From positions 1 through 64,000 of IMG/VR virus record IMGVR_UViG_3300050821_003948: DNA of 64,000 bases. One strand, written 5' to 3'. The notes below the pieces were generated by a model. The model ran no database searches, had not been told where the DNA came from, and was given only the letters and a program-made list of their open reading frames with translations. Below, in pieces: positions 56,333 through 64,000 of the stretch. A program made the translations under genes and the position numbers. The stretch's first letter is position 1. Each line of letters begins with the position of its first letter. The DNA is from a virus.

Positions 56333-57220
56333 ATGCAACATTTTGAAAGCCTCATTGACCTTTTCCGGGCATTTCCGAACGAGGATGCCTGCGTTAAACA
56401 CCTTCGGGCAACCCGCTGGCACAACGGCGAATATTGCCCGCACTGCGGCCACGATAAGGTTTACCCACTTTCCAAGCGCCGTCTTTTCAAGTGCGCCCAG
56501 TGCCGCATTAACTTCTCTATCAGAGTCGGAACGATTTTTGAAGACTCCAAATTGCCCTTGCAAAAGTGGTTCGCTGCGATTTGGCTTATCACCAATCACC
56601 CCAAGGGCATCGCCTCTACCACGCTCGCCAAGGATTTGAAGGTCACGCAAAAAACCGCATGGTTTATCCTGCACCGGCTGCGCCACGCTTCGCGGATCAA
56701 GACTTTCGACAAGCCGCTGTCCGGCATTGTCGAGATTGACCAGACTTTCGTGAAGGGTGGCAAGCCCAACAAGGCGCGGAAGGACGGCCACGTCGGCGTT
56801 ATCGGCGCAGCCGAGCGCAAAGGCCACGTGGTTGCTCGCGTGGTTCCGACCGGGCTTGGCTGGTCTGAGGCCCAAAAGTTTATCCGCGACGTTGTGGCGC
56901 CGGATGCACAGGGTTTGATGACGGATGGCGCCCACGTATTTCACGGCATCAGCGATTATCCGCAGCACGAAATGATTAACCACCGCAAGGAAGGTCACAA
57001 GCGGGGCGCTGTCCACACCCAAACGATTGAAAGCGTATGGGCGCAGTTGAAGCGCCAAATCGTCGGCATTCATCACTGGGTCTCGCCGAAACATTTGCAA
57101 AACTACGTCAACGAAATGGCGTGGCGCATGTCGCGCCGTGATCTGACCGCGACGGATCGGATGAACTCGTTGTTTGTTCACGTCGAAGGCAAACTCACAT
57201 ACAAGGCGCTGATCGCATGA
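56333..57220 (+). CDS. IS1595-family (ISXO2-like) transposase
   Basis: 295 residues (in-frame ATG also at 56306). Zinc ribbon CPHCGHDKVYPLSKRRLFKC (Cys35, 38, 54, 57), GTIFEDSKLPLQKWFAAIWL, DLKVTQKTAWFILHRLRHA, then DDE-type acidic residues Asp136 (VEIDQTF), Asp198 (GLMTDGAHVF) and Glu233 (QTIESVWAQLKR). All ISXO2 domain landmarks are present, so it is probably active. Unlike a simple insertion sequence it overlaps downstream genes by ATGA; no terminal repeats were found close to its ends. Confidence 0.9.
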   Translation: MQHFESLIDLFRAFPNEDACVKHLRATRWHNGEYCPHCGHDKVYPLSKRRLFKCAQCRINFSIRVGTIFEDSKLPLQKWFAAIWLITNHPKGIASTTLAKDLKVTQKTAWFILHRLRHASRIKTFDKPLSGIVEIDQTFVKGGKPNKARKDGHVGVIGAAERKGHVVARVVPTGLGWSEAQKFIRDVVAPDAQGLMTDGAHVFHGISDYPQHEMINHRKEGHKRGAVHTQTIESVWAQLKRQIVGIHHWVSPKHLQNYVNEMAWRMSRRDLTATDRMNSLFVHVEGKLTYKALIA

Positions 57221-57384
57221 ACCCGAAAGGTGCAAAGCTAGAACCCAAACTGACAATCGCGTTGCCGTTTGTCGAAGCCCTGCAACGCTTTTGCGAATTG
57301 AAAACCGTTCCCTCCGAGCTTCCACATCGGATTCGCAAGGCCGCAAAACGAAAGCGTCGAAAGTCGCTGCGTAAGCCATTATGA
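57217..57384 (+). CDS. Small basic protein coupled to the transposase
   Basis: 55 residues: LTIALPFVEALQRFCELKTV, ELPHRIRKAAKRKRRKSLRK. ATGA overlaps on both sides. Strongly basic end suggests DNA or RNA binding; possibly a transposase accessory. Confidence 0.65.
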   Translation: MNPKGAKLEPKLTIALPFVEALQRFCELKTVPSELPHRIRKAAKRKRRKSLRKPL

Positions 57385-57620
57385 CCAGCAAACTCCACAG
57401 TTACGAGTTCACATCTATACCGGAATCAGAACAACTTGGATTCCGCTTCCAACTACGCGACGAACAGCAATCGGTCGAGTTCTTAGTGCCCGCTCATGCG
57501 ATGAAAGCCTTGATCGAGGATTTGACGGAGGCTCAACGTCGGTACAAACGCGCCAGGGACCAACATATTCGGAATCGGAAGAAACAGATTCGCGTCGTTG
57601 TGAAGGACGATGACGTTTAG
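57381..57620 (+). CDS. Small island protein
   Basis: 79 residues: LHSYEFTSIPESEQLGFRFQ, FLVPAHAMKALIEDLTEAQR, NRKKQIRVVVKDDDV. Last gene of the island; ends 5 nt before the leader part of repeat A6. Unknown. Confidence 0.65.
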   Translation: MTSKLHSYEFTSIPESEQLGFRFQLRDEQQSVEFLVPAHAMKALIEDLTEAQRRYKRARDQHIRNRKKQIRVVVKDDDV

Positions 57621-57624
57621 ATTT

Positions 57625-57701
57625 TTTCATTTTCTCGAACCTCTATGGCCGTAAGAATCTCACAGAACTGTTGAGGGCCAAGGTAGCCAAGCTAACCAAA
57701 C
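57625..57701 (-). repeat. Family A repeat A6 (solo right-type end)
   Basis: TTCATTTTCTCGAACC, CTATGGCCGTAAGAATCTCA, CAGAACTGTTGAGGGCC, GGTAGCCAAGCTAACCAAAC. It begins 3 nt after the stop of the tail-hub gene and shares the 16-nt TTCATTTTCTCGAACC part with A5; no left end is seen. Confidence 0.9.
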
Positions 57702-57704
57702 CCT

Positions 57705-59960
57705 TCACCTTCTCCCCGAAGGCGCATACCTAAACCTGATTCTCCCAAGCCGCCAAAAACTCCCCTGATCCAACGACTGAATCTGTATAGCCATCTGCCG
57801 CCCCCTCATTCTCTGGTCGATTCTCTCTGTACCTTGAACCACAGTAAAAGGCCCAAACACCCGAGGCGTATCCCCAGGATAATCGACAAGGAAGAACGTA
57901 AACAACAGACTAGCACTCCCCGTCCCCGGATATAAGCCCCATTTCATGTCGGGTATAACTTGGTCCACAACCGCGAAATCCTCGCCCTCCGCGATCATGA
58001 AGTATCCCGTGTTGAACGAGGCATTCAAAGCCGAACCATTGGCGTCGGGCGTGGTTTCCTGCAAATAGATGAAGCCCCCGGCATCCGCTCCGATCGGCAT
58101 CCCAAGTGCCGTCTGGTCCATCCAAGCCGTTCGATTGATCGACCCATAGTCCCACGGCGCATTGGGCTCCGTGATATTCATCTTGACGTAGGAATCGCAT
58201 TCTCCCGTAGTCGAAGCTTTCGACGGAAACAACCATCCCGCCTCATTGAACGGCGTGTTCGGCATGGAGCGGACATTCTGCACAAAACTCGTATTCAAAT
58301 TCTGGAACACAAAATCCCACACCGGACAGGGAAGAACATTCACCCCGCTCCCCGTGAAGGCGTAGAAGTTGTTGTTGCCCATCCAATAGACGTTGCCGCG
58401 CAACTTCTGCACCGAATGCGAAGAGATAGCCCCAGCCCCTGCGCCAATCGTATTGAAGCCGAACACAAAAGGAGGACCCTGATAGTTCATCGCCCAGCAA
58501 TCGAGGTCGGTCCAGATCAAATCCTGCTGCGCAACCGCCATGCCAGCCATGATCTTGGAGCCGATAGGAATTCTGAAACTGCCAGCTTGATTGGTCGCCA
58601 ACACCTGAAACTGCGTATAATCCCCAACCGTGGACCACTTCACCAGCATCGGGTCTTGCTCAATCCCGATGTTCTGGCTTTCCGTCGATCCCCAACAAAT
58701 CAAAATCTGCTGCGAGTTTGAGACAAAGATTCCGCCGTTGAGCGGCGGCGCTGTTGGTACGAGTCCCGCATTGGAAAAACCTCCTGTAGGATCGAACTGA
58801 TAAACCCCACCTCCCATCGGACACGCCAAAAGAATCTCGCCCCAATTGTCCTGTGTCCAATCCGTCGCCGTGATCGGCGTTCCAACTTGAGACGTACCGC
58901 CCGACGTTCCAAATCCATAAAGCCCGGCACCATAATTACCAAGTCCATAGCCTTGTCCCGCGAGCGTCGGACCCAAGTTGATGTAATAGAGAATCTGCGC
59001 AAGCCCGCCATTCATCAAAAACGAGCCAGTCGCCGTCGCTTGTGTGCTGACAATGATCTGAAAGTTATTCGCATCGACCACGTCAACGACCGTATGATTA
59101 GACGAAATCGTTACGCCATTCGCCGTCGTAGAGACTGGAAACACAACCGTCGATCCGACCGACAGCCCATGCCCCACCAGAAGAACATTCACTACGGCCG
59201 AATTGAGCGTCGTCGTAAAATAAGGAATGCTGCAAAACACGATGCTGTCGCCCGAACCTACACCGGACGCCGTGGCGTTGTTGGTCATCAACACCGTAGA
59301 AGCCGTGGAAGATGTGGCAATCGTATTGGGCGGAATAGCCGTCGTAGACGTAATATCGAAGACCGCCATGCCGCTGACCAGCCACGAGGGCGTTGCGGCA
59401 AAGTGTAGAGTGGGGTTTCCTGCGGCCGTCGTTGCATTGGTCGTGGTTGGATTCGCAGCCGTCACATTCGCGTTATTTGGTGCCGTGATCGTGTAAGACG
59501 TTGCATTTACAATAGTCTGAATCGGAAAGATTCCCGACAGCACCAAACCGCCGATGGACAAAGGGGTTTGGATATAGATCGAATCGAACGTGGTCACATT
59601 TGAGATATTAGGATCGACAATCGTGACAGTCGGAGAATTTCCGACCGTTGAAAGATTGGGCACCGTGTCGGACACCAATTGCTGCGGCGTGACGACATTC
59701 AACGCGCCGTTGGTGATGATGGACAGTCCATTTGTTGCTCCAATCGACAGATGGTCGTTGTTTTGCAGATCGACCCATCCGTGCAGGTCTCTCGGTATGG
59801 TCGTTGTCGCGAAGGGATAATAAAGTTGCCATCCGCCGTATTTCTGGATCAGGGAATCCTTATAGCGAATCAATTGCGACTGACTGACACCCGCCTCATT
59901 AAGAGTCGGAGTCCGCTCAGTATTGACACCGGGGATGAGTTTGACTTCGCCGAACGGCAT
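57705..59960 (-). CDS. Tail hub/stabilisation protein (P22 gp10-like)
   Basis: 751 residues. FGEVKLIPGVNTERTPTLNE at the start, KYGGWQLYYPF, then a beta-propeller-like core (TDWTQDNWGEILLACPMGGG, GNVYWMGNNNFYAFTGSGVN) and RQMAIQIQSLDQGSFWRLGR near the end are typical of gp10-like tail closure proteins. An N/T/V-rich insertion occupies about 100-300. With the gp4-like adaptor it closes the portal and anchors tailspikes. Confidence 0.8.
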   Translation of the reverse strand: MPFGEVKLIPGVNTERTPTLNEAGVSQSQLIRYKDSLIQKYGGWQLYYPFATTTIPRDLHGWVDLQNNDHLSIGATNGLSIITNGALNVVTPQQLVSDTVPNLSTVGNSPTVTIVDPNISNVTTFDSIYIQTPLSIGGLVLSGIFPIQTIVNATSYTITAPNNANVTAANPTTTNATTAAGNPTLHFAATPSWLVSGMAVFDITSTTAIPPNTIATSSTASTVLMTNNATASGVGSGDSIVFCSIPYFTTTLNSAVVNVLLVGHGLSVGSTVVFPVSTTANGVTISSNHTVVDVVDANNFQIIVSTQATATGSFLMNGGLAQILYYINLGPTLAGQGYGLGNYGAGLYGFGTSGGTSQVGTPITATDWTQDNWGEILLACPMGGGVYQFDPTGGFSNAGLVPTAPPLNGGIFVSNSQQILICWGSTESQNIGIEQDPMLVKWSTVGDYTQFQVLATNQAGSFRIPIGSKIMAGMAVAQQDLIWTDLDCWAMNYQGPPFVFGFNTIGAGAGAISSHSVQKLRGNVYWMGNNNFYAFTGSGVNVLPCPVWDFVFQNLNTSFVQNVRSMPNTPFNEAGWLFPSKASTTGECDSYVKMNITEPNAPWDYGSINRTAWMDQTALGMPIGADAGGFIYLQETTPDANGSALNASFNTGYFMIAEGEDFAVVDQVIPDMKWGLYPGTGSASLLFTFFLVDYPGDTPRVFGPFTVVQGTERIDQRMRGRQMAIQIQSLDQGSFWRLGRIRFRYAPSGRR

Positions 59961-59966
59961 GGGACA

Positions 59967-61520
59967 TCAGCACATGAGTTCGATTAATTCGACAGTGCTA
60001 TTCACAGTCGTTGAAAATACCGTGCCGCTTCCAACGATGATCGTGCCACTCGAACATTTGGCAAATATATAGTAGGATTGTGCAGAGACAACTCCAGGCT
60101 GATCGTAAGCAACAACAGGAGCGCTGCTTACAATACCGCTGCTAGAGACACCACCGCCGCCGCTTGTCGTAGGACTTCCGACCAACGTCGGCGACGTTCC
60201 TCTGGACCACTGCAAAATCGCATTCGTTGATCCCTGTTGGACGTAAACAATACCGCGAGCGACGATAAGATTCGCTCGGCTCGATGGTGTGATGCTTGCT
60301 GTAACGGCAGTCTGCGTATTCGATTGGCCCACCGTCGTCGGCGTTGAAATCGTTGCGGTGATATTTTGCAAAGCGTCGCCAGGCTTCTTTACGCCCGGAC
60401 CAAAGAGACGAACAAATGTCGGCGCGTTATTATAGGTTCCGGCCGTGACGAGTCCGGTTTCGTAGGTCAGATAACCCAGAATCCTGATCACGCTTGAGGC
60501 AACCGATGTTCCATTTGCGCAATAGAACACGCCAGCAGACGTTGCGCCCGCACTCATCTGTGTTGGTGTGACCGCAGAACCCGCTTCATCGAGCGAAGTG
60601 ATTCCCCCACTGAGCGTCGAACAATTGATCAGTCCCAGAGCCGGCGTTCCACCATTGGAATACAGCACCACCCAAAACCGAAACGGCGTGCCATTTTGCG
60701 ATCCGAGGGTGGCGCCTACGATTGTTGAAATCGACAATGCGCTGGTAATATTAGAGGTGGTCGGAGTCCCAATAGCGCCTGTCCCATTCTGGAAAATCAC
60801 CGTGACCGGATTGCCCACCGTGGGACTCGCCACTGTATTGGCCGCGAGCAAAGACACCGTGAGAATATTCGATCCAACCGTCGCCGATAGCGCGAGATTT
60901 TGCGCGGTATTGAACCCAGGCTGTCCCGCAACATTGACCCACTGCGCCGTGCTCGCAGTTCCTGTCGTCGTGCACAGATAGAGTTGCCCGGCGTTGAAAT
61001 CGGCCGCGAGCGAAGCATTGACGTTCGCCGCGCCAGCCGTTCCCGCAAGCTGCGTGTTCGGGCTTCCAGACACCGCAGGCACCGACGCTGGGAGGCCTGT
61101 GTTATCGTAGCCAACGTTAAGTGTATCCGAATAGAGCGCACACGCCTGCCCCTGTGGTACTGTCACAACGCCCGACGTGGCATTAGCTGCGGCCGTCTTC
61201 ACGCTGAGCTTATGCGCGTTGCTGGTGTTGTTGATGACGATGAATTTTCCGCCGACTGCAACTGTCGTTGAATTGGTAGAAAACGGCAGGATCAAACTGT
61301 GATCCCCGGTCAATGCACCATTGACGATGAAGATTGCGTTCTGAAATTGCGTGGTGGTCAGGGTCACATCGACAGAGGTAATCGACGTGGAAAAGTTGGA
61401 GCCGAGGATGTTGTCGAGCGCCCCAATAACCCCGTTATTAAGGATTGTCCCCCACGTTCCACTGTCCCCGCCTTGCTGCGGCTGAATCAGCGCCAGATTA
61501 TTCGTTAACGCGTCGGCCAT
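59967..61520 (-). CDS. Tail fibre-like virion protein
   Basis: 517 residues, beta-rich, with ALIQPQQGGDSGTWGTILNN near the start, a motif at the head of many short-tailed phage fibre proteins, NTSNAHKLSVKTA in the middle and an extended S/T/G C-terminal part. Between tail hub and adaptor genes. Receptor-binding or tail structural role. Confidence 0.7.
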   Translation of the reverse strand: MADALTNNLALIQPQQGGDSGTWGTILNNGVIGALDNILGSNFSTSITSVDVTLTTTQFQNAIFIVNGALTGDHSLILPFSTNSTTVAVGGKFIVINNTSNAHKLSVKTAAANATSGVVTVPQGQACALYSDTLNVGYDNTGLPASVPAVSGSPNTQLAGTAGAANVNASLAADFNAGQLYLCTTTGTASTAQWVNVAGQPGFNTAQNLALSATVGSNILTVSLLAANTVASPTVGNPVTVIFQNGTGAIGTPTTSNITSALSISTIVGATLGSQNGTPFRFWVVLYSNGGTPALGLINCSTLSGGITSLDEAGSAVTPTQMSAGATSAGVFYCANGTSVASSVIRILGYLTYETGLVTAGTYNNAPTFVRLFGPGVKKPGDALQNITATISTPTTVGQSNTQTAVTASITPSSRANLIVARGIVYVQQGSTNAILQWSRGTSPTLVGSPTTSGGGGVSSSGIVSSAPVVAYDQPGVVSAQSYYIFAKCSSGTIIVGSGTVFSTTVNSTVELIELMC

Positions 61521-61521
61521 C

Positions 61522-62241
61522 TTACGTCCTCGGCGGCGTTGCCAGCGGCGCAGGTGCCTTTGACGACCAACCCTGCGACGTGAATTTCTTCATAGCCTCT
61601 TCGGTCTCTGCGGATTTCAAGAGGGTTTGTAGATGACTTTCCCAGTTGGTTGCCATCGCGGGATTGTCTATCGCGCCAGAGGCACCAAAGTTTTGTTGCC
61701 ATCCCGCCGCATAGACCATGCTGGCAGCAATCAAGCAGTCCGGAAAATAAGTCGATAGGAGCGTTGTCGGGTTTGTGGACGAAATCGGTATCGGGCGGAT
61801 AGTGCCCACCACTTCCGCTTGGTATGCTTGATCCGGCCACGGTCCTACGATGTAGGAATTCTGCGTGGTTGGTGCAAAGTACGCCGGCACGCCGGAACCT
61901 GCCGAACTCGGAAATAGCGCATCGATGAAAGACCGCGACGCAGGCGTGAGATAGTTGTGAGTCCCTTGATCGGGATTCACCGTGCCAGCAGGCGTAATCG
62001 CATAGATCGAATCGACCACATAGAACGTGCCTTGTGCGGATGGCAGATTGAAGGTGCGGGTGTTCGTCGTGAACGCAATCGAGGAATCCCGGACCACGGT
62101 ATTGAGAAGCTGCAACTCGCGATAAAGTCTCTGCTCCGCGTCGTCGATGATGTTGAGCAATGCGCCCTGGAAATCTGCATTGGTGGAGGACACCACGAGA
62201 TTGTTGGCGAGACTCTGAACGTATGTGGTGTAGTTGAGCAT
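61522..62241 (-). CDS. Head-tail adaptor protein (P22 gp4-like)
   Basis: 239 residues. LNYTTYVQSLANNLVVSSTN, then IIDDAEQRLYRELQLLNTVV (about 30-49) is the helical start of gp4-like adaptors; SFIDALFPSSAGSGVPAYFA, LLSTYFPDCLIAASMVYAAG and ATNWESHLQTLLKSAETEEA follow the same pattern. It binds the portal ring and bridges to the hub. Confidence 0.8.
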   Translation of the reverse strand: MLNYTTYVQSLANNLVVSSTNADFQGALLNIIDDAEQRLYRELQLLNTVVRDSSIAFTTNTRTFNLPSAQGTFYVVDSIYAITPAGTVNPDQGTHNYLTPASRSFIDALFPSSAGSGVPAYFAPTTQNSYIVGPWPDQAYQAEVVGTIRPIPISSTNPTTLLSTYFPDCLIAASMVYAAGWQQNFGASGAIDNPAMATNWESHLQTLLKSAETEEAMKKFTSQGWSSKAPAPLATPPRT

Positions 62242-62250
62242 GGTTTAGGT

Positions 62251-62298
62251 TTGACTCATTCTCGCGTCTTCGCTTGCGTATCTCAGTGCGGTCACCCG
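62251..62298 (-). repeat. Family B repeat, copy B18 (GAATGAG subtype)
   Basis: Minus strand GGGTGACCGCACTGAGAT ... GCGAGAATGAGTCAAACC. The first TGA is the stop of the tailspike; the adaptor ATG follows 10 nt after the repeat with no Shine-Dalgarno. Confidence 0.8.
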
Positions 62299-63914
62299 GT
62301 CGCTGTTAGCCCGACCCATGTGCTGCCGCCGTTGGTATTGATATAGAGCCGCGTTGTTGAACTCACCGCGTCGTTGCGGAGATAGAGGGCGCTTGTGGCG
62401 GCCGTGAGAGTCGGAACGCCTGTGCCCGCGAACATTCCTAGGTCTGTGACTGAGAAGAACGTGTAGCCTGCGCCGGTCGTACCACCTGACACTAGCGGCG
62501 TTGCTGCGAGCACTGTCGCGGAACCATTGTAGTTTGCAGCGCCCGCGTCCGAAAGACCGCCATTTGATACACTGCCAGCAGTCATGCCAGAAGGCCACGT
62601 TACTGTCGTATCTCCCGTAATAATTCCACCATTGGCAGCAAAAAACCGCGGGCCACTGATCGATGCGGTATTGCCCGTAAAAGATAGGCCGTTAATACTG
62701 ATGGTGCCTCCCCTTGTCGCCTGCGCGAAAAACGAAGAGATAACCGTCGTGCCGGCGACATTAAGCGCGCTTCCCGCACTTATACTTGCCTCATCCGATA
62801 CTTGAAAAAATACACCAGTGCTTCCGTTTATGGAATTTCCAGATTGCAAGTTCATTCGTGAGTTTTGAGAAGCACCAATATTAACTCCACCATTTCCGTT
62901 ATTTCCGAAATTACAATTTGCCACATCAACAATAGCAAACTGACCGCCCGATATGAATGTGCCCCCTGATGTTCCGCTACAACTGAATCCAATTCCCTGA
63001 AACACTACTCCATTATAATCAAAAATATTGGCTGCTATTTGCCCATTACCTATTTGCCATTGGCAGTTTGTTGCGGTGGAGGTATTGCCTATCACCGACA
63101 CAATAGTTACCCCAGGAGGCATGGCGCCAGAGACAGACAATTGTTCCGTGATTGCTGTTGTCGTCGTCGTTGGCAACTGAATAACTACGCCGGCACCCAC
63201 CTGAAATACTTGCTTTTGTATAACGCTGTAAGCGTTTTGAATCGTCGCAAACGCCCCAGCGCCACCACCGTTGCTTAGCCCATCGTTTGCCGAACTGTCG
63301 CTACCATTGACATTATCGACATTGAATTGTGTCCCAGCCGGAACGACCCACGGCTGCACAGCAGGCCATAGTTTCCAAACATTACTGTCATTAAAAATTT
63401 GGACTGTCTGGAGCGGCCACAAGATGAAGGTAGCAACGCCGTTCGGCGCTATTGCCCAACCGCGCGACACACCTTCATTATAGACGGTCACAATGAAGTT
63501 ACTGGTATAATTGCTGGTCGTCGCAAGCGACAGCGTAAATGGGGCTGCGGTGCCCGGACTTCCTCTTAGATCAAGCAGCAGATTCATATCTGTCGTCGCG
63601 ACGGTATAAGACGTTAAAATTCCGCTTCTTTTGAGTCCAGGAAGATCAAGCGGCACCAGCGCGCGAAATGTCGGCGTCGCTGTTGCATTACCGAACGCCG
63701 GCCCCGCCAAAACTGTATTTGGACTCTGCGGAGAACTCGTAACCAGTGCTGCAAACTGCGTCGCAGCCTGTTGCGCCGTCACATTGTAATTGATCCCCGC
63801 TGTCGCGTTTCCAGGAGCAACAAGCGGAAACAACTCACCACCCGTGAAGGCAGCGGTATAGTTTTGCAGGCTAGTGATCCTGCCGTCGCTCGGATATGTG
63901 TTCGGGTTAGCCAT
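62292..63914 (-). CDS. Tailspike with beta-helix core
   Basis: 540 residues. N-terminal head-binding part (NTYPSDGRITSLQNYTAAFT, GGELFPLVAPGN), parallel beta-helix-like middle (VVFQGIGFSCSGTSGGTFIS, FAIVDVANCNFGNNGNGGVN, about 310-400) and C-terminal trimer module GYTFFSVTDLGMFAGTGVPT shared with 54894-55247. The middle (about 62780-63480) is visibly more A+T-rich than its neighbours, suggesting acquisition of the receptor domain. Start overlaps the upstream stop (TAATG). Confidence 0.8.
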   Translation of the reverse strand: MANPNTYPSDGRITSLQNYTAAFTGGELFPLVAPGNATAGINYNVTAQQAATQFAALVTSSPQSPNTVLAGPAFGNATATPTFRALVPLDLPGLKRSGILTSYTVATTDMNLLLDLRGSPGTAAPFTLSLATTSNYTSNFIVTVYNEGVSRGWAIAPNGVATFILWPLQTVQIFNDSNVWKLWPAVQPWVVPAGTQFNVDNVNGSDSSANDGLSNGGGAGAFATIQNAYSVIQKQVFQVGAGVVIQLPTTTTTAITEQLSVSGAMPPGVTIVSVIGNTSTATNCQWQIGNGQIAANIFDYNGVVFQGIGFSCSGTSGGTFISGGQFAIVDVANCNFGNNGNGGVNIGASQNSRMNLQSGNSINGSTGVFFQVSDEASISAGSALNVAGTTVISSFFAQATRGGTISINGLSFTGNTASISGPRFFAANGGIITGDTTVTWPSGMTAGSVSNGGLSDAGAANYNGSATVLAATPLVSGGTTGAGYTFFSVTDLGMFAGTGVPTLTAATSALYLRNDAVSSTTRLYINTNGGSTWVGLTATG

Positions 63915-64000
63915 TACGACGTTGCCGCATTGCCCATCTGGATCGTGGAAAGTTCAAGCGAGAAAGATTTCGTCGGCTGTGCCGTGTTCGCCACCGGCTG
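63914..64000 (-). CDS. C-terminal end of a virion protein, 5' part outside window
   Basis: 28 residues and stop are visible: ANTAQPTKSFSLELSTIQMG then NAATS. Its stop overlaps the tailspike ATG. Likely a further virion gene; nothing more can be said. Confidence 0.6.
   Translation of the reverse strand, partial: QPVANTAQPTKSFSLELSTIQMGNAATS

Noticed and set aside
55790-57391. 533-residue open frame on the minus strand opposite the transposase
   Set aside because: It is antisense to a transposase with complete domain motifs and to three coupled small genes; long antisense frames arise from codon bias here.
63914-64000. Circular continuation of the window (last gene running into the fibre gene at position 865-1)
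   Set aside because: The two partial frames do not join in phase when position 64000 is linked to position 1, so the window ends are not contiguous.

Overview
The window is part of the genome of a temperate, tailed, double-stranded DNA phage (or a prophage of one) with short-tail, P22-like organisation. The evidence is a P22-type portal, a large and a small terminase subunit, an HK97-fold coat protein, a gp4-like adaptor, a gp10-like tail hub, a beta-helix tailspike, two very large candidate ejection proteins, and no tape-measure or sheath gene. An integrase-like tyrosine recombinase and a divergent repressor/Cro-type control region indicate a temperate lifestyle. The porin-type outer-membrane protein, spanin-like genes, the GH108-type endolysin and the general gene style point to a Gram-negative, probably alphaproteobacterial (Hyphomicrobiales-like) host; this is inference.

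Layout. (i) 1-7 kb, minus strand: tail fibre, decoration proteins, coat protein. (ii) 7.2-12.1 kb, minus: a small membrane protein and a sugar/glycan operon (two glycosyltransferases, DegT aminotransferase, WbuC-like cupin, NeuD/PglD-like acyltransferase). (iii) 12.1-22.7 kb, minus: scaffold-like coiled coil, GroES-like co-chaperonin, portal, terminase and small genes joined by ATGA/TGATG overlaps. (iv) 22.9-29.4 kb, minus: replication/DNA-modification block (DUF1376, thymidine-hypermodification family protein, MT-A70 methyltransferase, DUF1937) and regulators. (v) 29.5-42.2 kb, plus: early region of about 38 mostly small genes behind a strong promoter, with an OB-like protein, an HNH/DUF968 nuclease, a methyltransferase and the recombinase. 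(vi) 42.2-47.4 kb, minus: lysis region plus a truncated class-3 lipase and an outer-membrane beta-barrel. (vii) 47.4-55.5 kb, minus: two giant virion proteins, a GNAT acetyltransferase and structural proteins. (viii) 55.55-57.62 kb, plus: an island with an IS1595-type transposase in an operon with four small genes. (ix) 57.7-64 kb, minus: tail hub, fibre, adaptor, tailspike.

The most unusual property is a set of dispersed short repeats that fill gene junctions. Family A (6 copies, about 65 bp) occurs as inverted pairs bounding single-gene cassettes: one carries the hypermodification gene and a 0.26-kb one carries only a 38-residue membrane peptide. Family B (about 18 copies, 40-50 bp, bipartite GGTGACC...CGTGACC) supplies the stop codon of the upstream gene, sits just before the next start, or, when inverted, is read in frame as the N-terminus of proteins (GHES...PDSVN). 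Family C (3 copies) sits between stop and start codons. An 18-bp perfect palindrome containing the canonical ParB-binding parS sequence lies inside a regulator gene next to the immunity region. Functions of the repeat families are inferred, not known.
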